Assembly (NCBI GenBank): GCA_030704615.1
Contig: CM060734.1
Location: 18,354,001 to 18,418,000 of the forward strand
Length of the DNA: 64,000 nucleotides
From: Takakia lepidozioides
Taxonomy: Eukaryota > Streptophyta > Takakiopsida > Takakiales > Takakiaceae
Direction of reading: 5' to 3'
The stretch's first letter is position 1. Each line of letters opens with the position of its first letter. Shown here piece after piece: positions 10,701-20,200 of this stretch. The notes beneath the pieces were generated by a model, which was not told where the DNA came from, searched no databases, and worked only from the letters and a program-made list of their open reading frames with translations. The position numbers and the translations under genes are program-made.

Positions 10701-12011
10701 CCCTATGTCATCTCTCCCGCTGTCAGAAGCACGCGATGTGCTTCTGAGCTCGCGAGGAGAGTGTTATGGCGGACGTGCTTTGGTGGTTGCCCCGTTTGTG
10801 GTGTCGTACCCATGCTGAACGAGCGCCTGGGGGGGCACGAAGGCGGCGCCTTGTCTCTCCTGCAGCGGGAAACACCGCTATGAATGCAGTGGCATCTTCC
10901 CTCCTCTGGCTTTTTTTTTTGTGCTTAGCAAGGGTGCTTATGATGGGAAGTTCTGTCCCTCCTTTCTAATGCCTCGCGATTGTGCCTGCTTTGCTTCATT
11001 GCTTATGTGCTTTGTGAAGGCGGCTTGCTGCAGGTGGTGATGGCGCATAACCATCTTCCCCAATCGCTTAAGGTGCCTTTGGAGTTTAGGGATTCTCATG
11101 TTCTTATCTCTTTCTCTTGCTTTTGAGTTTCTTAGTCGACATCGATGACAAGTGTGAGGGTCTATGATTCACCTGGGGTTCCACAATCCTCACTAACCTG
11201 TTGGTTTTTGTGGGGGCTTGTGATGGGACCAGGTGAGGATCCTCACCTACTTTGAAGTTTCTTGAGCATGCAGATTGGGATATGGGCTGAGGAGACCTAG
11301 GGGTTTGTGAGCTGTGAGGTGGCTGCTGCCTGCAGCCCCGATTTCAACCCGACTGCCCCTGGCTTGACATGCTATAGCCTGCGTTCTGGCCTTTGTCGTT
11401 CTGCCGCCGATGCGCAGCTCGGCCTGACTGGCGTGTTTACTGAGGCTTGCATACAAACCATACCCTACCTTTTGATCTTTGACAGCAAAGCCTGTGGATT
11501 ATTAAGCTAGGTTGTAAGTTCTTTTGGCCAAAGAGGATCTGGTTTTTGGTGGTATGTTTTTGGCGTTTTTGGGTATCTGTGGACCTGGTGGCCTTGAAGT
11601 TTAAGGCGGCAGCCTGGTAGGGTACTGCCCTGCTCCTTTTCAGGCCTACTTCTGATGTGTACTGGATCGTAGTAAGGTGTTCTTTACATGTCTTAGCATG
11701 GAACTCTTGAAGGATGAGGATGGTAAGCTGCAATGGGATCCTACCTATAGTTCTGGATCTGTCATGACGTCAGGCCTATGACCTGCAATCTGGTTTTTTA
11801 TATACAAAAGAGGCTGGATCTCGGCTGTTCATGCTGCTTGTTGGTACAAGTCTTGAACTTGCAATTTGACAGGCTGCATTCACATTCCCTTGATAACTTG
11901 TATGATCACATGTCTCGGGGTGAATACAAATGATATGGAATCTACTTCATCTTACTCAAGTTGGACTGCTTGGTGGCATACTGAGATTCTGACAAACTGC
12001 AAGCTAGTCCT

Positions 12012-12050
12012 TGTTAGAGGGCTGTTTGGGACTTTAACGCTTTTACGGGT
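12012..12050 (+). other. 39-bp LTR terminus in inverted orientation
   Basis: TGTTAGAGGGCTGTTTGGG and the following bases to ACGGGT match the outer 39 bp of the element D LTR (reverse complement of 39298-39336). Here they read on the plus strand while the adjoining RNase H reads on the minus strand. A normal 3' LTR would show the opposite orientation and the other terminus. Confidence 0.85.
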
Positions 12051-12424
12051 CTAGCATAGTACACCGGTGAATCTATATTTCCTGTAACATTTTGGGCTAA
12101 CACTGCTCCCAACGCCTCTCCTGAGGCATCATAGTGAACCTGAAATACTACATGCCAGTGAGGGTTAATCAGCACAGGTGTAGTTGTTACTGACAATGTA
12201 AGTTCCTCAAAAGCCTGTTGACATTCAGCTGTCCATGCAAACACTGCATCTTTTTTCAGAAGCTTGCTCAATGGTGCTGCTATCTGTGCATACCTTTTGA
12301 CAAATCTTCTGTAATAACTGGTTTGTCCAAGGAATCTCCTTAGACTCTTAACATTTACTGATGGTGGAGAGGCTTTAATGGCCTCTGTCTTCCTGGGATC
12401 CACAAGAAGTCCCCTCTTACACAC
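12051..12424 (-). pseudogene. RT thumb and RNase H start of element C, truncated
   Basis: Contains CKRGLLVDPRKTEAIKAS, RRFLGQTSYYRRFV and the RNase H opening VHYDASGEALGAVLAQN, then stops at the junction after VYYA. The matching protein in element D (33067-34770) continues for another 90 residues or so. It is separated from RT by a TAG where element D has TTG (Leu). Confidence 0.88.
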
Positions 12425-12433
12425 AATGTGTCC

Positions 12434-13822
12434 CTAAAGCACCCTTGAGTTCACACAGAAAGTACACTTCTCTTGATTCAGGCCTAGACCTCTCATCCTG
12501 CATCTGGCCAAACATAACTCCAATTTATGCAAGTGCTCATTCTTAGAGCTATACACACTGAAATCATCCAAGAACACCTGCATGAAATCATCCAGATACT
12601 CATGAACAGATTCACTTATCACTCTCTGAAAGGTTGCTGGTGCATTACAAAGTCCAAAAGGCATGACTTTGTATGCATAAGCACCCCAATCTGTGATGAA
12701 AGCTGTCTTTCTCTGGTCTTCTTCTGCCACTTGCACTTGATTATAACCACTGAAGCCATCCATGAATGAGTACATCTCATGGCCTGCCACAGTGTCCAAT
12801 ACCGCTTCTGTGAATGGCAAAGGAAAAAAATCTTTCTTTGTGCAAGCATTCAACTTCTTATAGTTCACACAAACTCTCAGTTTACCATTCTTCTTGGGAA
12901 CTATCACAATGGGTGACAACCAACTTGTATACTCTATCGGGTATATAAACTTAGCCTCAGCCAACTTCTTGATCTCTTCTCCAACCTTCTGTGCATAGTT
13001 GGGATTCATTCTGTACCTTGCCTGTTTGATTGGTACTGACCCTGGTTCCAGTTCAATCTTATGTTGACAGATCTCAGGTGGTATCCCTTTTAGATCCTCG
13101 TAGCTCCAAGCAAATACATCTCTGTATTTGATGAACAAACTCTTAGCTTCCTCAAAGAATTTTGGCTCCAAATCAGCCGCTACCTTCACCATCCTCGGTT
13201 CCTCTTCAGTTCCCACATTCACTTCTCTCACCTGCTCATCAGCTGTGATTGTCCAACCAGTTACCACTTCATCCTGTAAACTCACAGTGGCTGGTTCTTC
13301 TAGGATTTCCATTTCTCCTTCTCTTTCTTCATAAAAATGTGGTGGGTAACTGCTTATTTCACCTTCAATTGGTGTTGCTGTCACTACACCACAACAGATA
13401 CCTTTTAAACAACTTAGGCCTTCCAGCTGCATCTCTGCAACCTGCTCCCACTCTGGGTGTGCATCGAAGAAGGTAGCTTCCTGCTCCTCATCCAGTCCTC
13501 CCCTCCAGTCATACTCCCTGACCCCTCGAGGTCTTCTCGTAGCAGGTAATCTAGTAGATTTCTTAGTGGTAATTTGTATCTTGTGCATCCCATTATGCAC
13601 AGTTAGTAACTGGGAATTCCAGTCATGGAATACCCTGGCCTGTTTCAGCCACGGACGTCCCAATAATAAGGAGTAAGCCTCCATGACTTCATCCATTTTC
13701 AACACAGTTACTGTGATCATAAAGATCATCTTTTGAATCTGTATCTTAACTCCTCTTATCAATCCCAATGGCTGTACACTTCTTTGATCTGCCATTGTTA
13801 CTATAAATGGGGCTGGTTTCAT
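12434..13822 (-). pseudogene. Protease C-terminus and reverse transcriptase of element C
   Basis: The 462-residue reading begins inside the protease (MADQRSVQPLGLIRGVKI, LLLGRPWLKQA). It then runs through the PR-RT linker to the RT: SPIVIVPKKNGKLRVCVNYK, YSFMDGFSGYNQVQVAEED, KVMPFGLCNAPATFQ and the catalytic FLDDFSVYSS. The first residue of the catalytic box is Phe-Leu rather than Tyr-Val, as in many non-chromovirus plant elements. Unlike its sibling in element D it has no stop in the linker (CCG rather than stop-CG). Upstream is the shared TAG at 13841. Confidence 0.92.
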
Positions 13823-13840
13823 GTTACTTAGACCAAGCTT

Positions 13841-14479
13841 CTACCTTAATTGGTCTGTCATGATATTCACTCCAGAGCCTCCATCTATTAATACATCAGT
13901 TAGTTCTGTGCTTCCAATTCTCAATTGGATTACTGGCATAGAATCATCAAAGTCCATGACTGTTTCTCGCCCTTCCGGCTTCACATTATAACTGGTCACC
14001 TTGCTGTTCAGGTCTATGTTCTCTGTCACATGGGCAATTCGATTGATTGCTTGATACAGCCTGTGTCTACAATAAGGTGCCACAGCCAATAGCTGTCCAA
14101 TGATAATCTCTGCTTTGGACTGGCATATTACTTCAGCCAAAGTCCCTTCATTACTCTGCATGTCCGCAGCTTCTTTCTTCCCTTCATCCTCACTCACTTC
14201 CTCTTCTCTTTCAGAATCAGAGGAATCTGCCATAGGAATATCAATACTCTTCTGCATTTCCCTTATGGTATCTGCCACTTCCTTGTGCAGTTCCTTCTCA
14301 TCTCTCCAAGCCTCATCATCTTCAGGCACATCACTGCCATTTTCATCATCTTCCTCATCTACTGGAGGTATTAGTTTGGTTTTGCTTCTCGTTACTATCA
14401 TTGTACTTACTTCTGGTACAACACATGGCCTAACCATGTGAGCTGCCACCACTGGTCCCTCATTCACGGGAGCTCTCAT
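13841..14479 (-). pseudogene. Gag-protease linker and protease N-terminus of element C
   Basis: 212 residues: an acidic linker rich in Glu/Asp/Ser (residues 35-110), then VIQLRIGSTELTDVLIDGG with the protease catalytic Asp in the form D-G-G instead of D-T/S-G, and GVNIMTDQLR. It ends at an in-frame TAG, after which the same frame continues as KLGLSNMKPAP in the next reading. Element D has the identical stop at 35227-35229, so the stop predates both insertions or was shared by conversion. Confidence 0.9.
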
Positions 14480-14605
14480 CTCATTCTGGTGTCTGATCTA
14501 GAATGGACAGGCTGCCTTGCGATGGCCTGCCTGATTACAATAGTAACACAGTTCTTCCCCATTAGGTCCTCGCCCTTGGTCTGTTCTGGAATTGTTTATG
14601 TAATC

Positions 14606-15889
14606 CTAATTCCCTGGCTGGTAATTCCCTCTTGGATTACCTCTCCCTTCATTGCCATTGTTATAACCACCAGGCCTACCATAGTGGTCCTGATCACTGT
14701 TTCTTCTTGGCTGGGGCTGCACTTGATGCACCCTTACTTGCCTAGGTTCTCTAGCTGCTGTTCTTCTGTTGTAGTAACAATTCTCAGTAGAATGGTTATC
14801 CATTTTACAGATAGTATAGTGTTTCTCCTTCATGTGGCATTCAGTGGTGGTATGGCCTTCATTCTGCCACTTTGCACACCAAACACCCTTCCTCCAATGT
14901 GTTGCAGCCTCTGTGGCATACTTCTTCAAGATTTCTTCTAATCTTTTCTCATAGTTATCCCTCTTCAACTTCTCCTTTCTCTTACTCTTCCTTTTCAGCT
15001 CTTGCTCTTCTTCCTCATCCGACTCATCCTCAGAGTCCTCATCATCCATTTTCTCTCTCTTGAGCATTCCCAATTGCTCAATTCTGTTCGCTGTTTCAAA
15101 TGCCTCCTCCACTGTATTATGGGGTAACATATCCACTTTCTTTTGCAACTCTGGTCTTAGTCCACTCACAAACCAAGTCTTCTGTAAACCTGGTGCTGGT
15201 ACAGCAGCCAACTTTTTCATCATCAATTCCATTTTTTCCATATACTCCTCAACAGTTTCATGCTTCTTTTGCTTTAACTGTTGTAAACTTCCATACACTT
15301 CATCCTCAGTTTTACTTGTCTTGAACCTATTTCGGAATGCTGTATTCAAGCCATTCCAGGTTAGGAAATGATTATCAGGGAATCTTGCATACCATTCACT
15401 TGCTTTCTTGATAAGTGAACAAGGAAACAATCTCATCTTGGCATCCTCGCCATTCTCATTGTTCACAATACACATGTGCTCAAATTGGCTAATGTGTACA
15501 TCGGGATCCCCTTTTCCTGAATATATTGGAAAAGGTGGTTTTGCCCGTGTTGGTTGTAACGCCATCTGTGGCCCTACCCTCTGCCCACTGACAGATGTTG
15601 GCCCCCTTGCTGGTGTTGGTCCTTGAGGACCTGTTGTAGTTGTGGTGGATCTTCCACCAAGTGGTGGCCCCTGAGCACTCCCTGCTACTGGCCCCACGAT
15701 ATTCATAGTATTCCCAGCTCCAGTTGCACTACTTCCCACACTCCCTGTCCCCCCAGAGCCAGATCCAGGCTTCCTGCCTGATCCCCCTGAGCCGACACCT
15801 TCGTTGGCCTGTGATCCAAGTGCTCCACTTGATCCAGGTCCAATGGGTTGGGATGTCCTGGTTGTAGTCTCAACCTCAGTTGTTGGGTT
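14606..15889 (-). pseudogene. Gag of element C with damaged zinc knuckles
   Basis: Gly/Ser/Pro-rich N-terminal region, then capsid: PPFPIYSGKGDPDVHISQFE, ASEWYARFPDNHFLTW, RFKTSKTEDEVYGSLQQLKQ, VSGLRPELQKKVDMLPHN. An acidic/Lys-rich stretch and the nucleocapsid follow. Both first knuckles have lost a Cys: CAKWQNEGHTTTEC (Cys to Trp) and HYTICKMDNHSTENC (Cys to Tyr). Element D keeps Cys at both places. A TAG replaces Gln (CAG in element D) after NYQPGN. Beyond it the frame continues to a third, intact knuckle CYYCNQAGHRKAAC near 14515-14560, then a TAG where element D has TGG. Confidence 0.9.
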
Positions 15890-16494
15890 TAGGGTGCCTT
15901 CATGTTATCAATTCACCTTATCTGATACTGAAGCATCAGATTGCTTCAATATCTTCTTAATTCCAATTAATCATGCATTCATTTCACAGCTTCACTCTTG
16001 TCACTCTACACAGTGTGCTTGTATCGAATAAGTATCAGATTATGATTTATCAGGTACTAGGCCAATGTCAAGGTGACTCTAATCTGCCCTACAGTATCAC
16101 TACAACTCTGCATGTAATAAGCATCTACTGTTCATCTCTCCTCCTTCTCCGTGCTCTCGTTCTTGCTCTTCGCCTGATCTCCTCTCCTCCATGACCAAGA
16201 AGCGCTCCCTGTGAAGTGTCCCCTCTTTCCGTTGCCGCCCCCTTATCTGCCCGCAAGCTATTCTAACCACCTAACTAATTAACCGTCATCCCTGAAGTAA
16301 CACATTCCTTCTGCAGATGTCGTTCCCTCACAGTCGTTCCCTGCCAATGATAACTGTTCCCCATGTACTGTGACAGCCTGTGTCAAGCTGTGCCGAGCTG
16401 TGACTGGCTGTGTCGGCTGTGTCGGGCTGTATCGGGCTGTGTTGGCTGTGACTGGTTGTGACGGGCTGTGCGAAGCTGTGGCGGGCTGTGTTGG
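15890..16494 (-). mobile_element. 5' LTR remnant of element C
   Basis: Matches the middle of the element D LTRs: TTCACAGCTTCACTC, CTACACAGTGTG, CAGATGTCGTTCC, and the CTGTG-rich minisatellite at 16370-16494. The outer and inner LTR ends are absent; the right end passes into the GGCGCC repeat. Confidence 0.85.
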
Positions 16495-16722
16495 CGCCGA
16501 ATTTCGGTACATGGTGCCGGGGATTGCACAGAAGTTGGGCAGTTCTGGGCCATGTAACTGGAAATTCGGCGCCATTTTTCCAGTGCATGTTCGGATATCC
16601 AGTTTTCGGCGCAAAATAGGGAAATTCGGCGCCATTTTTCCAGACACGGGTACCAGTGCATGTTGGGACTTAGCCAGTTTTCGGCCCAAAATAGAGAAAT
16701 TCGGCGCCATTTTTCCAGAAAT
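16495..16722. repeat. Diverged copies of the GGCGCC palindromic repeat
   Basis: AAATTCGGCGCCATTTTTCC occurs three times (about 16562, 16620 and 16688), with partners GCCAGTTTTCGGCCCAAAAT. These are the same elements that build the 147-bp satellite at 18660-19690, about 2 kb away on the other side of the SWIM ORF. Confidence 0.85.
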
Positions 16723-16870
16723 GGCCCCACATCTGCTGTTGGATCTCAGTTTGAATGGAATATTGTCTCATTCCAAGAGTTTTGGGGTGCATTTCATTAC
16801 ACTGCAAAAAAAAATCTGATACATGAAAATGCAATTGAAAATATCCATATGGAGGATTCCCTTTGCCCCA

Positions 16871-17263
16871 TCAATGATTTCTGGAATCCCTAAGGAGGAG
16901 TTTGTGCAGCTCGTTCACGCTCAACGCCGGTGCATGAATAAAGTCATCAATAGTCACGTTCATCCTCAACCTCTTCAGGTAAATGTAATACAGATGCTTG
17001 CACGGATAATACTTTGAACCCTTCTTTGCTTCCATCAACGAGAAGTCCGTACAATTGCAAGTCGGCTCCACTCCAATCGTAATTGTGTATACATCGTCGC
17101 GTACAGCCGAGCCGGCCGTTGCCATCCGATAAACACGCCCAAGGCCGGGTGGAGGTACGTCCACGGAGCTCTGAATAGTGCAAGCCATCCCAAAAGCATT
17201 GGCAATCCGAGTCTCATTCAACTTGTTGGGAGGGTGTCGTCTCTTCACTCTTCCGAATCGCAT
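16871..17263 (-). CDS. SWIM zinc-finger protein, probably transposon-derived
   Basis: A 130-residue reading from the first in-frame ATG (17261-17263); the frame stays open to a TAG at 17312-17314, so the true start may lie upstream. It holds a SWIM finger: Cys69-X-Cys71, a 16-residue spacer, Cys88-X-His90, followed by LYYIYLKRLRMNV. SWIM fingers bind DNA or protein and are common at the C-terminus of MULE-type transposases. The tail DDFIHAPALSVNELHKLLL resembles that seen after plant transposon-linked SWIM domains (memory, not a search). No DDE transposase core is visible. It may be the last exon of a lost larger protein. It lies head to head with the plus-strand gene that follows. Confidence 0.6.
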   Translation of the reverse strand: MRFGRVKRRHPPNKLNETRIANAFGMACTIQSSVDVPPPGLGRVYRMATAGSAVRDDVYTITIGVEPTCNCTDFSLMEAKKGSKYYPCKHLYYIYLKRLRMNVTIDDFIHAPALSVNELHKLLLRDSRNH

Positions 17264-17269
17264 TGTGGG

Positions 17270-20200
17270 ATGTGCAGAATTGTCCAATCCGTCTCTACTG
17301 GACCGAGAAGTCTACAATGGCTGGGTCTGAGGAACCGGAAATGCGTGGGCTGGGACATCTGTGCGTTGCACTCTTGCTTTTGGACCCATCCGATTGTAAG
17401 TCATTTCATTGCGAATCCTCATATTTGTTGAAAATTCCCATTTCAGTATTGTTTGATGGAAATGTGGCATTGCAGGGTGACTGAGAATGCCTTCATTGCC
17501 ACCAATTTGTCCCATATGCTCTTCCGAGTGAAGGATGTCGGGAAGTAGGGGGTGCAAGAGTTTGCCAATTCGCTCAGTGCCGACCTCTTGCGCAAGTCGG
17601 AGGCAAAGGCAGACAGAACCTGGTATAGGCTGAGCATGGACGCCATGGTGGACTACATATTTTGGGTAAAGCTCCTCACTGTTTTGTTGAGCTAATGTGT
17701 CTCTCCTCCCCCAATAGAAGAAAAATTGTTGAGCAGGATCTCTAATCTTATGTGCGCATTCTTGACAGACGAAAATTCAGCAGGATTTGGCACATGCGCG
17801 GAGGTTCTACATGGAGTCAGAGGAGAAGAATCTAACCCTCCTGGCACTCAAATCGTATCTCAAAGCTGCGGAGGCCAGGGCCCGCATAAAGTACAAGTCA
17901 CGGATGGTAAAGTACGTGGCCATAGCTGATCCCGCCCTTGGTGCCAACTTCCTGGTGGAGGTGGGGAAGCACTACTCCCGCGCTCTGAAGCCCACGATGA
18001 CATTGGAGAAGCTCCATCATCTAGCCACATCCTGTGTGGATGCAACAGAAAAGGTGATACATTCTTAACCAAATTGTGGTGGCAACAACTCGTTTTTGTG
18101 GTGTTTGGCACTTACGAATATGCTGGGTGGTTGGACAGACCTGGTGGCTCCAAATCTGGAATGGTTCCCAAAGTACAAGGGACATGTGGAGCTTCCCCAA
18201 ACCGGACAAACTGTCTGACCCCACATTCGACATGTGGATGAACCGCATGACATGGTGGTTTCAGGTACTTCCCCATGCTTCGTTTGGCGCTTCTACTCTT
18301 GTAGGGGGTGGATTCATTGTATTTTTTGAGGAAAGCGATCTGATGGAGAATCTCCACAGGTGACAACGAATGCGCAAGAGCAGCTGGACACACAAGCACA
18401 TCAGTTCAGGATGGAGATTTCTCCTGCAGCAGAGAGCCTACGCGACTATGTGACAAGGTACTTTCTGCTCTACAAAACCGACCTATTCTTTTGGGAGATA
18501 CCCCATGCCCGCCGGAGCCACGAGTTCACCGACCAGCCGAATGCGGACAAAGCAGCAATGCGCCTTCTGTATAGGTACATACGCGATGCCTTCCTTTCAA
18601 GTCCTTGCATTTCAGGATGTTAGAGGCCTTATGTGGCGCATGAAAATTGGTCTTTGGGAAAATGGTGCCGAAGTTCAGGGCTCCGAAAATGGCTAAGTCC
18701 CTAGGGTGCCTGGCCCTGAACTGGAAATTCAGCGCCATTTTTCCAGTTCAAGGCCATATTACCGTTCTGGGACTTAGCCATTTTCGGGCCGGAAATGGGA
18801 AAATGGCGCCGAATTTCCAGTTCAGGGCTCCGAAAATGGCTAAGTCCCTAGGGTGGCTGGCCCTAATCTGGAAATTCGGCGCCATTTTTCCAGTTCTAGG
18901 CCCTATTACCGTTCTGGGACTTAGCCATTTTCGGGCCGGAAATGGGAAAATGGCGCCGAATTTCCAGTTCAGGGCTCCGAAAATGGCTAAGTCCCTAGGG
19001 TGGCTGGCCCTAAACTGGAAATTCGGCGCCATTTTTCCAGTTCTAGGCCCTATTACCGTTCTGGGACTTGGCCATTTTCGGGCCGGAAATGGGAAAATGG
19101 TGCCGAATTTCCAGTTCAGGGCTCCGAAAATGGCTAAGTCCCTAGGGTGGCTAGCCCTAAACTGGAAATTCGGCGCCATTTTTCCAGTTCTAGGCCCTAT
19201 TACCGTTCTGGGACTTGGCCATTTTCGGGCCGGAAATGGGAAAATGGCGCCGAATTTCCAGTTCAGGGCTCCGAAAATGGCTAAGTCCCTAGGGTGGCTG
19301 GCCCTAAACTGGAAATTCGGCGCCATTTTTCCAGTTCTAGGCCCTATTACCGTTCTGGGACTTGGCCATTTTCGGGCCGGAAATGGGAAAATGGCGCCGA
19401 ATTTCCAGTTCAGGGCTCCGAAAATGGCTAAGTCCCTAGGGTGGCTGGCACAAAAAACCGAAATTCGGCGCCATTTTTCGAGTTTTAGGCCCTGGCAGTT
19501 TTGGAACTTAGCCATTTTCGGGCCAAACCGGGAAAAATGGCACCGAATTTCAAGTTCCGGGCTCCCAAGATGGCTAAGTCCCTAGGGTGGCAGTCACCGA
19601 AAACCGAAATTTGGCGCCATTTTTCCATTTCTAGGCCCAGTCAGATCCGCCCCAACCTGGGAAAATGGTGCCGAATTTGCAGTTCAGGGACCTCATTGTG
19701 TTTTTCATGAATGCAGGTACTGCAAGTTCTCCCTTTTGGAGAAATGTCATCAGTCTTTCGAGCCACCATTCTTCCTGGCATGGAGGAACCCTGGGACTGA
19801 CTCCATGTACACTAACGATATTGCGAAGGAGTGGCATCTGGAACATTTGCGTGATTGCCCTTGGTATGTGGACCTTCCGCCCGGCTCGCTCGACCCATCC
19901 GAGTTTCAATTGAAGCTGGATGCTGAGGCCCGACGGAACCGGGCTCCGCTGCCTCCGTTGGGTGCAAAAGAGGCAAAAGCGCTTGCGAACTCCAGGAAAG
20001 CGGCAGAGCTTGCTCAGGCAGGAATTCAGGAGAAATTGAATGAGAAGAATAAAGGCCAAAGGAAAAGGACAAGGAAACAGGTGAGTACAATAACACCCAA
20101 AAAACAGAAAACCATCGGGGCATCAGAGGAGGCGCAGGAGGGGACCCAAGGGAGTGACTCGGACGACGACTTTGTTCAAGGTCCTGCGACTGTTGTTGCT

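Larger units (their letters stand above)
8909..12011. repeat. Non-coding member of the dispersed repeat family found at 22-26, 39-44 and 45-52 kb
   Basis: Shares landmark blocks with the later copies: a TTGTCCATGTCTTGACA block at about 9900, a GA-rich block, CATCC...GGATG palindromes, a short ATGGCGG-containing GC-rich block near 10765, and TGATGGGACCAGGTGAGG at about 11222 (compare 22429 and 50743). No protein domain is visible. The (GA)n run at 10011-10083 and an A-run at about 10109-10131 create long meaningless open frames. Confidence 0.65.
12012..16494 (-). mobile_element. Rearranged Ty3/Gypsy element, same family as 26233-39336 (element C)
   Basis: The minus strand carries a 5' LTR remnant (about 15890-16494), gag, protease, RT and part of RNase H, all very close to element D. 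Everything from RNase H onward (integrase, extra ORFs, 3' LTR) is missing. So are the primer site and the leader ORF: gag is fused directly to LTR sequence near 15890. At the other end a 39-bp LTR terminus in the wrong orientation abuts RNase H. In-frame TAG stops at 14606, about 14498, 13841 and about 12431 disable it. Confidence 0.9.

Noticed and set aside
16279-16730. Minus-strand Ser/Thr/His-rich open frames across the LTR minisatellite (also 26920-27135 and 44668-44949)
   Set aside because: The minisatellite has few stops on that strand; frames start and end inconsistently between LTR copies.
18647-19585. 312-codon (plus) and 255-codon (minus) open frames
   Set aside because: They are products of the 147-bp satellite, whose period is a multiple of three; both strands are open by periodicity and the peptide is a 49-residue repeat.
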